Assembly (NCBI RefSeq): GCF_943193135.1
Contig: NZ_CALPCZ010000002.1
Span: 62,001-126,000, forward strand
DNA length: 64,000 nt
Reading direction: 5' to 3'
Source: Odoribacter lunatus
Lineage (GTDB): Bacteria; Bacteroidota; Bacteroidia; Bacteroidales; Marinifilaceae
Below the pieces are notes generated by a model. That model had not been told where the DNA came from and did not search any database. It saw only the letters and a list, made by a program, of their open reading frames with translations. Positions 1-8,699 of the stretch are shown here, in pieces. Position 1 is the first letter of the stretch; each line of letters begins with the position of its first letter. Both the position numbers and the translations under genes were made by a program.

Positions 1-1
1 A

Positions 2-1267
2 ACTTTAAGTGCATTACTTTTTCCTTTGCTTTTGACAGCACAGACGAAAACACATGAATTGACGTTGTCAAAAGCGGTGGAATTTGCTATTGAGAACAAT
101 AAGCAATTACAAGTGTCCCGAAAAGACATTGATTTGTATAAGCAGAAAGTGCGGGAGTCTGTTTCACAGGGATTGCCTCAAGTGAACGGTAAACTGGATT
201 ATAGTACTAATTTCGGCTATAAGATGAATTTCGGAGGGAATGCGATTCAGATGAAAGACCAGTCGAATGTAGGAGTAACGGTGTCGCAATTGATTTTTAG
301 CGGACAATGGATTTTGGGAGTGCAGACCAGTCGGATTGCGGAGAAAATTGCCAATCAGCAGGTGGATATCACGGAATTGGATATAAGGGAGAATGTGTGT
401 AATACATATTATACCATTTTGGTGAGCGAGCGGTTACAGGGTATTGTTCGTCAGAATATGGATAATATGGAGGAGATTTATAAGCATACGCAAAATATGT
501 ATGATGCCGGGACGGTGGAATTGACGGATGTTGATCAGATTCGTATCAATGTCGGTCAGTTGAAAAATAGTTTGCTGGCATTGGAGCGGACGATAGAAGT
601 AAGTTATAATTTACTGCGCCTTCAATTGGGCTTGCAGGCGGAAGATGGGGTGAAACTTACGGAGTCTCTGGAGTATTTTTTGGGACAGGAGGATTATGTG
701 AAATTGTCGGTAAAACAATTTGAGATTAACAACAACGCCGAATTCCAATTGATGCAGACCCAAGAAGAGTTGAGCAAGAAAATGGTTGGTTTGCAGCGTT
801 GGACGTATGCTCCGACAATAACAGGCAGTTACGGATATAATTATAAGATATTGAAACCGGCGTTTGATATGAGTCCGAAACATTCGGCGTCTTTAACTAT
901 GAATATTCCTATTTTTTCCGGTTTGCAGCGGAAATCTCTATTGGAACAGGCGAAGATAGAATTGGAACAAACCTCTCTTAATAAGAGTTTGCTGGAAGAC
1001 CAATTGAATGTAAACGAGAGGCAGTATAAGTATGAGTTGAAGAATGCGACGGAAAACTATCTTTTGCAGAAAGAAAACATTGAAGTGGCAAAGCGGGTAC
1101 TTGCCAATGCACAACGTAAATATGAATTCGGAGCCATGTCCAGTTTGGATTTGACACAAGCGAACAATAATTATTTAGAGGCGGAGAATAATTACACAAA
1201 TGCTTGTTTGACATTGTTGCAGGCGGAAACGCAGCTTGAAAGATTATATAATGAAATTAGTTACTAA
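2..1267 (+). CDS. TolC-family outer membrane efflux protein (5' end outside window)
   Basis: Outer membrane channel of a tripartite RND pump, exporting substrates from the periplasm to the outside. The reading frame is open from base 2 with a hydrophobic stretch followed by TAQ, which looks like the end of a Sec signal peptide, so the true start lies left of the window. About 420 residues are visible and show the two long amphipathic OEP repeats, with TolC-style heptad regions around residues 110-200 and 310-405. The membrane fusion protein starts 26 bp downstream and the RND pump follows, so this is the first visible gene of a pump operon. The substrate cannot be read from the sequence. Confidence 0.9.
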   Translation, partial: TLSALLFPLLLTAQTKTHELTLSKAVEFAIENNKQLQVSRKDIDLYKQKVRESVSQGLPQVNGKLDYSTNFGYKMNFGGNAIQMKDQSNVGVTVSQLIFSGQWILGVQTSRIAEKIANQQVDITELDIRENVCNTYYTILVSERLQGIVRQNMDNMEEIYKHTQNMYDAGTVELTDVDQIRINVGQLKNSLLALERTIEVSYNLLRLQLGLQAEDGVKLTESLEYFLGQEDYVKLSVKQFEINNNAEFQLMQTQEELSKKMVGLQRWTYAPTITGSYGYNYKILKPAFDMSPKHSASLTMNIPIFSGLQRKSLLEQAKIELEQTSLNKSLLEDQLNVNERQYKYELKNATENYLLQKENIEVAKRVLANAQRKYEFGAMSSLDLTQANNNYLEAENNYTNACLTLLQAETQLERLYNEISY

Positions 1268-1293
1268 ACGGAATAACGACAAATAATAATAAA

Positions 1294-2331
1294 ATGGTAA
1301 GGAATATTGTTTTAACCGGACTGACAATAGCGTTATTAACGGGTTGTTCGTCAAAAAAAGAGGATAGTCAGAATACGGAAGTGGTAGAGGCTATTCCGGT
1401 AAAAGTAATGGTATTGGAGAAACGAAATATTGCCAAGACATTGGACTATACAGCGACACTTCAGGCCGATGAACAGGTTTATTATGCTCCGGCAGCAGCA
1501 GGCAGAATCGGCAAGATTTATGTAGAAGTGGGCGATAGAATAAAGAAAGGACAGTTGCTGGTGGAAATGGACCCGACTAATTTCCAACAGGCGAAAGTAC
1601 AGTTAAAAAATTTGGAAACGGAATACAACCGGGCTGTGAAGTTGAATGAAACCGGAAGTATTTCAAAGCAGGCATACGATGCGGCTGTAACGAATTACGA
1701 GGTGGCCAAATCCAATTATGATTTCTTGAATGAAAATACTAAGATGTTGGCCCCCTTTAACGGTATTGTTACGGGCAAGTATTTTGAAAACGGGGAGTTG
1801 TATACGGGAGTTGCCGCAGGCGGAGCAGCCAAACCTTCTATTATCGCCATCGAGAAAATCAATCCGTTGAAAGCTTACGTGAATCTTTCGGAACAGTATT
1901 TCCTGGCGGTGAAGAAAGGGACGAAGGTAGAATTGAAGTGCAGTATTTACCCGGACCGTGTTTTTGAGGGCACTGTAAGTATAGTATATCCTACCATTGA
2001 TCCGGCATCGCGTACATTTACCGTTGAGGTGAAGATTCCGAATAACGACGAGGCGTTGCGTCCCGGCATGTACGGTACGATAAATTTCTTTATCGGAGAG
2101 ACCGAAACGCTTGTGGTGCCTGCGTTGGCAGTATTGAAATTACAGGGAGCCAATAACCGTTATGTATTTTTGAACAAGGACGGTAAGGCCAAGCGGGTGG
2201 AAGTTACCCTGGGACGCCGTTTTGAGGATCAGGTGGAAATCATCAGCGATGAAATTCACGAAGGGGACGAGCTGGTGGTTGTCGGCCAGGGAAAACTGGT
2301 CGACGGCAAAGCGATGGATATAAAGCAGTAA
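1294..2331 (+). CDS. RND efflux membrane fusion lipoprotein (HlyD/AcrA family)
   Basis: Periplasmic adaptor linking the inner membrane RND pump to the TolC-like channel. The N-terminus is a lipoprotein signal with lipobox LLTGC and lipidated Cys18. A barrel-sandwich/lipoyl-like half follows at about 65-90 (AGRIGKIYVEVGDRIKKGQ), then a short coiled-coil hairpin (about 90-145), the second lipoyl half (LAPFNGIVTGKYFENGEL), and a beta-barrel plus membrane-proximal domain to the C-terminus. The length of 345 residues is normal for Bacteroidales AcrA-type adaptors. It sits between the TolC gene and the RND gene with short gaps, which implies one transcript. Confidence 0.92.
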   Translation: MVRNIVLTGLTIALLTGCSSKKEDSQNTEVVEAIPVKVMVLEKRNIAKTLDYTATLQADEQVYYAPAAAGRIGKIYVEVGDRIKKGQLLVEMDPTNFQQAKVQLKNLETEYNRAVKLNETGSISKQAYDAAVTNYEVAKSNYDFLNENTKMLAPFNGIVTGKYFENGELYTGVAAGGAAKPSIIAIEKINPLKAYVNLSEQYFLAVKKGTKVELKCSIYPDRVFEGTVSIVYPTIDPASRTFTVEVKIPNNDEALRPGMYGTINFFIGETETLVVPALAVLKLQGANNRYVFLNKDGKAKRVEVTLGRRFEDQVEIISDEIHEGDELVVVGQGKLVDGKAMDIKQ

Positions 2332-2366
2332 TGCCGATATGTTTAATTTAATATGCAATTTGAGGA

Positions 2367-5300
2367 ATGAGTATATACAATACAGCGGTAAATAAGCCGA
2401 TTTCCACCCTGATGGTCTTTTTGGCCATTCTGGTACTGGGAATTTTCTCCTACGTACAGTTGCCGGTGGACCAATACCCGAAGATGGACCCGCCTTACAT
2501 AACGGTAATGGCGACGTATCCGGGGGCCAATGCCTCGGATATTGAGGAGAATGTGACGAAGATTCTGGAGAATCAGTTGAACTCTGTGGACGATCTGAAG
2601 GAACTGACTTCTACTTCTTACGACAATCTGGCGGTCGTAGCTTTGGAATTTGAATGGGAAGCAAATCTGGACGAGGCTTCCAATGACGTGCGTGACGCAG
2701 TGGATAAGGCCATGCAGAATTTGCCGGACGACATCGACCGTCCCACGATTATGCGCTTCAATACTTCCATGATGCCGATTCTGATTTATGCGGTGACGGC
2801 GAAAGAATCTTATCCGGGTCTGGATAAAATTCTGGACGATAAGCTGGTTACCCGTCTGAACCGGGTGGACGGAGTGGCCTCCGTAACTTTGGCGGGCGCT
2901 CCGGAGCGGGTGGTTTATGTGGAAGTCGATCCCAACAAATTGGATGCTTATAATCTGACATTAGAGCAGATTGGGAATACGATTTTAGCAGAGAATAAGG
3001 ATGTGCCTTCCGGTAATGTCAAAATGGGATTAGCGGATTATACATTCCGTGTTGAAGGTGAATTTGATGAGAGTGATGAGATAAAAGACATCGTGCTGGG
3101 TACCCGGAATAACAAGACGATTTTCTTGCACGATGTAGCTAAGGTCCGGGATACATTAAAGGATATAACGTTAGAGCAATCAATAAACCGGGGCAGGGGC
3201 GGAGTTTTGTTGGTAACGAAACAGACGGATGCCAATGCGGTGGCTATCGCCAAGCAGGTAAAGAAAGAGCTGGCAGCCGCGCAGAAAGATTTGCCTACGG
3301 ATATTAATTTTGAGATTATTGTCGATAATTCCGATTTTATCGTGAAGTCTATCAATAATCTTCAAGATTCACTGAAATATGCTTTAATATTTGTGGTGTT
3401 GGTGGTATTCCTGTTTTTGGGACGCTGGCGTGCTACATTTATTATCGCATTGACAATACCGATTTCATTGATTGTAGCATTCATTTACCTATTTGCGACG
3501 GGTGAGTCTTTGAATGTAATTTCACTTTCTTCGCTTTCTATTGCCATTGGCATGGTCGTTGATGATGCGATTGTGGTATTGGAAAACATCACGAAACACA
3601 TTGACCGGGGAAGCCGTCCGCGAGAAGCAGCCAAATATGGAACGAATGAAGTATGGTTGTCGGTAATTGTAACGACTTTGGTAACAGTGGCCGTATTTTT
3701 CCCGTTGACCTTGGTGACGGGAATGACCGGGATATTGTTTAAGCAGTTGGGATGGATTGTATGTATTACGGTTTGTACCTCTACAGCAACGGCAATCTCT
3801 TTGACGCCGATGCTGTGTTCGCAATTGTTGAAAATACAAGAGGCGCAGAAAGAGGGGAAATTCAGTTTTTATCATTTTGTAACCGCAACCTTGGACCGTT
3901 TGGACAATTGGTATGAACATTTGGTTCGGTGGTCATTGAGACACAAAACATTCATTATATGCTGTATGTTTGGTGTATTCTTGGGGTCTTGCAGTATGAT
4001 GAAATATATCAAGACGGACTTTATGCCCCAGAATGATGAAGGTTCCATGAGCGTATATGTGAAGATGCAGACCGGACAACGCGTGGAAGAAACGAAGCGG
4101 GTGGCTTTGGAGATTGATTCCGTAATGCGGGCTGAAATTCCGGAATTGAAGATTATAAATTTGTCTTACGGTAGTGAGGAAGAAGCGTCGTTTGCTTCTA
4201 TGATGAATAGTACGGGAAATAATATTCTGAATATGCGTGTGAGGGTGAAAGATTTGAAAGAACGTGACAGAAGCATATTTGAGATTGCAGACCAATTGCG
4301 CGGCATCTTAAAGCGTTTTCCGGATGTATTGGAATACACGGTTTCTACTTCATCCAATTCGATGAGCAGTAATACGGTGGATATTGAGATTATGGGGCAT
4401 GATTTCGATATGACCAGTCGTCTGGCTAATGAGATAGCCAATAAAGCCAAAGGAATCCGGGGAGCGGAGGATATTAAAATCAGCCGGGATAATGACAAGC
4501 CGGAGTTAAGGTTGTTTTTGAATAAAGACAAACTTGCCCAGCACGCTTTGACAACTTCGGAGGTAGGACAAGCGTTGCGTAATCGTATTTATGGTTATAG
4601 AAACAGTAAATTTAAGGAAGACGGTGAAGAATATGATATTATAGTCCGTTTTGAAGAAGAATTCCGGTCATCCATTACGGAATTGGAAAATATTCTGATT
4701 ACGGATGGAAAAGGAGAGAAAGTTCGTTTGAAGGAATTAGGAGAAATTCGGGAATATTATTCTCCGCCTAATATTGAGAGAAAGAGTAAGCAGCGTATGC
4801 TGAAAGTCTCCATTACCCCTGCTGCCGGATTTGCTATGGGAGAAATTGCAACGGAAGCACAGAAACTGATAAATGAAATGGATAATGTTCCTCAAGAGGT
4901 AACGATGTATATTGGTGGAGGTTATGAGGACCAGCAGGAATCGTTCAGTTCATTAATGGTATTGTTGTTACTCTCCTTGATGTTGGTATATATCGTGATG
5001 GCAGCGCAGTTTGAGTCATTCAAGATGCCGTTTATCATCATGCTGGCCATCCCGTTTGCATTTACTGGGGTAATATTGGCATTGTTGCTGACAAATACAA
5101 CTTTGAGCGTAATTGCAGCATTGGGAGCAATTATGTTGGTCGGAATTGTGACGAAAAACGGTATTGTATTGATAGACTTTATCAACTTAATGCGCGAGAG
5201 GGGCGTTCGTTTGTATGACGCCATCGCTCAAGCCTGCCGTTCCCGTCTGCGTCCGGTATTGATGACCTCTTTGACAACCATATTGGGTATGGTACCGATG

Positions 5301-5516
5301 GCATTAAGTGTGGGGGAGGGTTCTGAAACATGGCGTCCGATGGGGGTTGCCGTTATCGGTGGTATGGTGTTCTCAACAATCATTACATTGGTAATTGTAC
5401 CGGTTGTATATGCAGCAATGGATAAGAGCGGAAGCCGTAATAAGAAAAAGGCACTTGCCAAACAGTTTAAGTTTATGAGTGATTTTGATCCGGAACGCGA
5501 TTTGCCGAGGGAATAA
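2367..5516 (+). CDS. RND efflux pump permease, HAE1/AcrB-like
   Basis: Inner membrane proton-driven pump of 1049 residues, the usual AcrB length. TM1 lies near residues 13-30, followed by a large porter loop and the TM2-6 block. The proton-relay pair Asp399-Asp400 is in the motif GMVVDDAIVVLEN, and the TM10 lysine is Lys930 in LVGIVTKNGIVLIDF. These match Asp407/Asp408/Lys940 of AcrB, so the pump looks functional. The family exports hydrophobic and amphiphilic drugs, bile salts or dyes, but the actual substrate is not determinable here. It lies 35 bp after the adaptor gene and 16 bp before the PII-like gene. Confidence 0.95.
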   Translation: MSIYNTAVNKPISTLMVFLAILVLGIFSYVQLPVDQYPKMDPPYITVMATYPGANASDIEENVTKILENQLNSVDDLKELTSTSYDNLAVVALEFEWEANLDEASNDVRDAVDKAMQNLPDDIDRPTIMRFNTSMMPILIYAVTAKESYPGLDKILDDKLVTRLNRVDGVASVTLAGAPERVVYVEVDPNKLDAYNLTLEQIGNTILAENKDVPSGNVKMGLADYTFRVEGEFDESDEIKDIVLGTRNNKTIFLHDVAKVRDTLKDITLEQSINRGRGGVLLVTKQTDANAVAIAKQVKKELAAAQKDLPTDINFEIIVDNSDFIVKSINNLQDSLKYALIFVVLVVFLFLGRWRATFIIALTIPISLIVAFIYLFATGESLNVISLSSLSIAIGMVVDDAIVVLENITKHIDRGSRPREAAKYGTNEVWLSVIVTTLVTVAVFFPLTLVTGMTGILFKQLGWIVCITVCTSTATAISLTPMLCSQLLKIQEAQKEGKFSFYHFVTATLDRLDNWYEHLVRWSLRHKTFIICCMFGVFLGSCSMMKYIKTDFMPQNDEGSMSVYVKMQTGQRVEETKRVALEIDSVMRAEIPELKIINLSYGSEEEASFASMMNSTGNNILNMRVRVKDLKERDRSIFEIADQLRGILKRFPDVLEYTVSTSSNSMSSNTVDIEIMGHDFDMTSRLANEIANKAKGIRGAEDIKISRDNDKPELRLFLNKDKLAQHALTTSEVGQALRNRIYGYRNSKFKEDGEEYDIIVRFEEEFRSSITELENILITDGKGEKVRLKELGEIREYYSPPNIERKSKQRMLKVSITPAAGFAMGEIATEAQKLINEMDNVPQEVTMYIGGGYEDQQESFSSLMVLLLLSLMLVYIVMAAQFESFKMPFIIMLAIPFAFTGVILALLLTNTTLSVIAALGAIMLVGIVTKNGIVLIDFINLMRERGVRLYDAIAQACRSRLRPVLMTSLTTILGMVPMALSVGEGSETWRPMGVAVIGGMVFSTIITLVIVPVVYAAMDKSGSRNKKKALAKQFKFMSDFDPERDLPRE

Positions 5517-5532
5517 TCTAAAATTATGACGT

Positions 5533-5826
5533 ATGAAAGCAGTATTTATAACTTATAATCAAGCTTTGACAGAACGGGTGTCTTTTATCTTGGAGCAATT
5601 ACAGATAAAGGGCTTCACACAGTGGCCTTTGGTCAATGGGGCCGGGACGGAAACAGGAGAACCGCGTATGGGTTCCCATACGTGGCCTGAAATGAATTCC
5701 GCCACAATTACCATTGTGAAAGATGAAATGGTTCCGTTGATACTTAAATATGTGGAAAAACTGGATAACGTAAACAAAGAAAATGGCATCCGGGCATTCG
5801 TTTGGGATATTACGGATATGTATTGA
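5533..5826 (+). CDS. Small PII-like protein at the end of the RND operon
   Basis: A 97-residue protein with the size and probable beta-alpha-beta, beta-alpha-beta pattern of the PII/CutA superfamily: KAVFITYNQ at the start, then FTQWPLVNGAGT, then a middle segment that could act as a T-loop-like insertion, SATITIVKDEMV, and a final IRAFVWDITDMY strand. The gene follows the RND pump by 16 bp and precedes the operon terminator, so it is probably co-transcribed. PII-like proteins linked to metal-efflux RND systems are known, so a sensing role for the pump is plausible, but this is inference. The Tyr51 uridylylation site of classical GlnB is not evident. Confidence 0.6.
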   Translation: MKAVFITYNQALTERVSFILEQLQIKGFTQWPLVNGAGTETGEPRMGSHTWPEMNSATITIVKDEMVPLILKYVEKLDNVNKENGIRAFVWDITDMY

Positions 5827-5852
5827 TAGTTGAGGAGAATCTTTGATGAGGA

Positions 5853-5889
5853 GAGGCTGCCTGACGGTTAAACGTTATGCAGCCTCTTT
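5853..5889 (+). terminator. Rho-independent terminator of the RND operon
   Basis: Perfect 8-bp stem GAGGCTGC (5853-5860) / GCAGCCTC (5879-5886), an 18-nt loop and a short T run. It lies 26 bp after the PII-like stop codon and closes the efflux operon. Confidence 0.75.
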
Positions 5890-5934
5890 GATTATAAATA
5901 AGTTGCAGGGTAAAGAGTTTTAATTATTTTTGCC

Positions 5935-5942
5935 TTGAATTT
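5935..5942 (+). promoter_or_regulatory. Putative -7 box for the ArnT-like gene
   Basis: TATTTTTG fits the Bacteroidota -7 consensus TAnnTTTG. Transcription would start near 5949 and give a leader of about 180 nt that contains the hairpin cluster at 5983-6066. No good -33 TTTG is seen at the usual spacing, so confidence is modest. Confidence 0.4.
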
Positions 5943-5982
5943 GAAAAAATATGACAGGTAGTAGGTTTTGTTAAATTTTTAA

Positions 5983-6066
5983 CTCCGGTGTGGAGTACGC
6001 ACGTACTCCGCATCGGAGTCAATGCCTTCTCCGTACCGGCGTACGAGCCTACTCCATACCGGAGTA
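5983..6066 (+). promoter_or_regulatory. Three consecutive hairpins rich in ACTCC/GGAGT
   Basis: The segment can fold into three stem-loops in a row. The first pairs 5983-5999 with 6002-6018, a 17-bp inverted repeat with two G-U pairs in RNA. The second is CGTAC (6032-6036) / GTACG (6041-6045). The third is TACTCC (6050-6055) / GGAGTA (6061-6066). Seven copies of ACTCC or GGAGT occur between 5982 and 6078. It lies upstream of the glycosyltransferase gene and after the efflux operon terminator. It could be a structured leader or a cluster of binding sites; no known RNA family is recognised. Confidence 0.5.
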
Positions 6067-6127
6067 AGGAACTACTCCGAAAAGGTGGCTGTATACCGCT
6101 TATAATAATTTAAAGTAGATATTGGAT

Positions 6128-7777
6128 ATGCGAACAAATCGAGGATTTCATTTATTTTTCTTGGCAGTTGTCTGTTTCTTTACATTTTTTATTCATAATG
6201 AGGTCATATATCCGGACATTATGGAAGCCCGCAATCTGACGACAGCAAGAGAAATGGTGGAATACGACAATTGGTTGGTACCTACCATGAACGGGACTCT
6301 CCGGCTGGAAAAGCCTCCTTTGCCGACTTGGGTAGCAGGGATGATAGAATGGGTGGCTCCGGATAATATTGGTCTTCAAAGAGCGGCAGCGGGATTGATG
6401 GCGTCATTGTTAGTATTTTTCATGTACTTCTTAGGAGCAAGAACGACTAAAAAGTCTCTTTATGGCTTGATTTCTGCTTTGGTCTTGTGTACTTCTTTCA
6501 ATATCATTTTGATGGGGAGAACAGCGACATGGGATATTTATTGCCACAGTTTTATGTTGGGAGCCATCTACTTTTTCTATCGGGCTTTTGAATCGGAAGG
6601 TGCACATTGGCGTGATTTTTTATGGGCGGGAGTCTTTATGGGATTATCGTTTTTGGGAAAAGGTCCGGTGTCGTTTTATGCCCTGCTTTTACCTTTTTTA
6701 CTTTGTTATTTTCCGATATACCGTCCCTCCGTTAAAGGGAAAATCTTTCCTTTACTGATAATGGTATTGGTTTGTTTGGCAATAAGTTTGTGGTGGCCTA
6801 TTTATCTTTATTTATATCATAAAGACATGGCCATGTTTGTAGCAGCGAAGGAATCTACCGCATGGTTGGAGCGAAATGTGCGGCCCTGGTATTATTACTG
6901 GAAATTTTTTCTTGAATCCGGAATTTGGTCATTATTTTTAGTGACGGCTCTTATATGGCCCTATTGGAAAAAAAGAATAGCCTTACGGAAAGAATATATT
7001 TTAATGGTGAGTTGGACGTTTGCCATATTGATTTTGTTGTCATTGCTGCCTGAAAAGAAAACCCGTTATTTATTGCCGATACTTATTCCTTCAGCCTTGG
7101 TGATAGCTCATGTTATTCTCTATTGGCATGAAAAAGCAAAAAATGCAGGATGGTTATTGGGTTGGGATAAACTGTTTTTTCGGATTAATACGTTACTAAT
7201 AGCTTTGATAGCGTGTTGTTTGCCTATAGGAATTGGGGTGTATTGTTTTATGTTAATGGGGGGGGGTATAGGAGTAATTATGTTTATTCTGACCGCTTTG
7301 TTATTTCTGTTGTCTGCCATTATTCTATTCCGTGCTGCATTAAAAATATGTCCGTTGTACTTTTTGGGAGGCGTGGTGTTTCTGTTTTTTATTGTAGAGG
7401 CATTTATGATGCCTTCCATCGCCGGGCTCTTTAATAATCCGGAAATGAAAAGTATAAGGGAAGTTAGAAATATGGAAATATTGAAGGAAATACCCTTTTA
7501 TTATCCCGAAAATGAAGAATTGAGAATAGAATTGGTATATGAAGCCGGAAGGAGAATATTGCCATGGAATATAACAAGTGATACCTTGCCTGTTCTATCG
7601 ATGGTATTGGTTTCAGCCGAAAGTGCGGAAGAAATCTTATCCGATACGCTCAAGTCCCAGGTGAATATGAAATTTATCGGGAAATTTGATGATAATCGCC
7701 GGAAAGCGAATACAAAGCGGTATTCGGATATATTTGTACGCTATGTTACACTGCTTGAAATGAAAAAAGTCCCGTAA
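6128..7777 (+). CDS. ArnT/PMT-family membrane glycosyltransferase
   Basis: Polytopic membrane glycosyltransferase of 549 residues related to ArnT and the protein O-mannosyltransferase superfamily, which moves a sugar from a polyprenyl phosphate donor onto lipid A or another envelope acceptor. The first periplasmic loop has the family signature EARNLTTAREMVEYDNWL followed by LEKPPLPTW. About a dozen hydrophobic helices follow (for example 12-28, 75-110, 145-210, 255-300, 330-440), then a soluble C-terminal domain. ATG 6128 is preferred over an in-frame TTG two codons upstream. A run of nine G (7258-7266) lies inside a transmembrane region and may allow slippage. The stop codon is inside a bidirectional terminator. 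Confidence 0.85.
   Translation: MRTNRGFHLFFLAVVCFFTFFIHNEVIYPDIMEARNLTTAREMVEYDNWLVPTMNGTLRLEKPPLPTWVAGMIEWVAPDNIGLQRAAAGLMASLLVFFMYFLGARTTKKSLYGLISALVLCTSFNIILMGRTATWDIYCHSFMLGAIYFFYRAFESEGAHWRDFLWAGVFMGLSFLGKGPVSFYALLLPFLLCYFPIYRPSVKGKIFPLLIMVLVCLAISLWWPIYLYLYHKDMAMFVAAKESTAWLERNVRPWYYYWKFFLESGIWSLFLVTALIWPYWKKRIALRKEYILMVSWTFAILILLSLLPEKKTRYLLPILIPSALVIAHVILYWHEKAKNAGWLLGWDKLFFRINTLLIALIACCLPIGIGVYCFMLMGGGIGVIMFILTALLFLLSAIILFRAALKICPLYFLGGVVFLFFIVEAFMMPSIAGLFNNPEMKSIREVRNMEILKEIPFYYPENEELRIELVYEAGRRILPWNITSDTLPVLSMVLVSAESAEEILSDTLKSQVNMKFIGKFDDNRRKANTKRYSDIFVRYVTLLEMKKVP
7258..7266 (+). repeat. G9 homopolymer inside the glycosyltransferase gene
   Basis: Nine consecutive G residues encode part of MLMGGGIGV within a membrane helix. 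Such tracts can gain or lose a base by slipped-strand mispairing. A one-base change would shift the frame and remove the last third of the protein. As written the gene is in frame, i.e. ON. Confidence 0.8.
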
Positions 7778-7790
7778 TACGGGACTTTTT
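7764..7790. terminator. Bidirectional terminator between the ArnT-like gene and tsf
   Basis: Perfect stem AAAAAGTCCCG (7764-7774) / CGGGACTTTTT (7780-7790) with loop TAATA. It has an A run on one side and a T run on the other, so it can end transcripts of both convergent units. Confidence 0.9.
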
Positions 7791-7814
7791 AGTTGAAACT
7801 CCAATGAAATTGAT

Positions 7815-8633
7815 TTAGTCATTCAGAGTGAATCTTACGAATGAAGTAACCGTCAAGTCTTTATCATGGCTTTGCATGTAAGATTTAACTGTTTCTTTCG
7901 GTTCTTTTACAAATGCTTGATTCAAGAGTGTAGATTCTTGGAAAAATTTGTTCAAGCGACCTTGAGCAATTTTCTCAAGCATATTTTCCGGTTTTCCTTC
8001 TTCACGGGCTTTTTCTTTACCGATTTCCAATTCGTGAGCGATTACATTTTCCGGAACATCGGTTTTATCAACGGCAATAGGAGCCATAGCTGCAGCTTGC
8101 ATTGCAACATCTTTTTTAACCTGCGTTTCGGCAGCTTTGTTGAAAGCAACAATCGTAGCCAATTTATTACCCGGGTGGATATAAGCAATAGTATCTTCGC
8201 CTTCCACTTTGCCATAAAAGCTTAATTCCAATTTTTCACCGATAACACCGGTTTGTTCTGCAATCTGATCAGCAATAGTTCTTCCGTCAATTTTTAATGC
8301 CAATAAAGCATTCAAATCGGCCGGCATATTGGCGAATGCAGTATCCAGAATACTCTGGGTGAACTTGATAAAGTTTTCGTTTTTAGCGACGAAATCCGTT
8401 TCACAGTTCAAACTTACCAAAGCGGCTTTTTTACCTTCTGCGTGTGCTAATACACAACCTTCTTTTGCTTCGCGGTCAGCGCGTTTGCTGGCAACGATAA
8501 GACCTTTCTTACGGATGATGTCGACTGCTTTGTCAAAATCACCTTCAGCTTCCTGAAGGGCATGTTTACAGTCCATCATTCCTGCGTTTGTTGCGTGACG
8601 CAACTTCATCACATCAGCTGCTTTTATTTCCAT
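7815..8633 (-). CDS. tsf: Translation elongation factor Ts
   Basis: Guanine nucleotide exchange factor that recycles EF-Tu-GDP. The 272-residue protein has the N-terminal UBA-like domain (VMKLRHATNAGMMDCKHAL) and the diagnostic core motif NCETDFVAKNENF that contacts the EF-Tu nucleotide site, followed by the dimerisation part. It follows rpsB, the classical pairing. A 66-bp gap between the two genes holds a 13-bp hairpin that may reduce readthrough into tsf. Confidence 0.97.
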   Translation of the reverse strand: MEIKAADVMKLRHATNAGMMDCKHALQEAEGDFDKAVDIIRKKGLIVASKRADREAKEGCVLAHAEGKKAALVSLNCETDFVAKNENFIKFTQSILDTAFANMPADLNALLALKIDGRTIADQIAEQTGVIGEKLELSFYGKVEGEDTIAYIHPGNKLATIVAFNKAAETQVKKDVAMQAAAMAPIAVDKTDVPENVIAHELEIGKEKAREEGKPENMLEKIAQGRLNKFFQESTLLNQAFVKEPKETVKSYMQSHDKDLTVTSFVRFTLND

Positions 8634-8656
8634 CTTAATTCATTTTGAATTTTAAA

Positions 8657-8690
8657 ATTTCAGATTCCGATGTAAACCGGAATCTGAAAT
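8657..8690 (-). terminator. Intercistronic hairpin between rpsB and tsf (attenuator-like)
   Basis: Perfect 13-bp stem ATTTCAGATTCCG (8657-8669) / CGGAATCTGAAAT (8678-8690) with an 8-nt loop. On the minus strand it is followed by TTTTAAAATTC, a weak U tract, so it may act as a partial terminator or as an RNA processing or stability element within the operon. Confidence 0.6.
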
Positions 8691-8699
8691 CATACTTAA

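Noticed and set aside
3522-3920. 132-codon minus-strand frame within the RND gene
   Set aside because: Antisense to conserved transmembrane helices of the pump; low-complexity composition.
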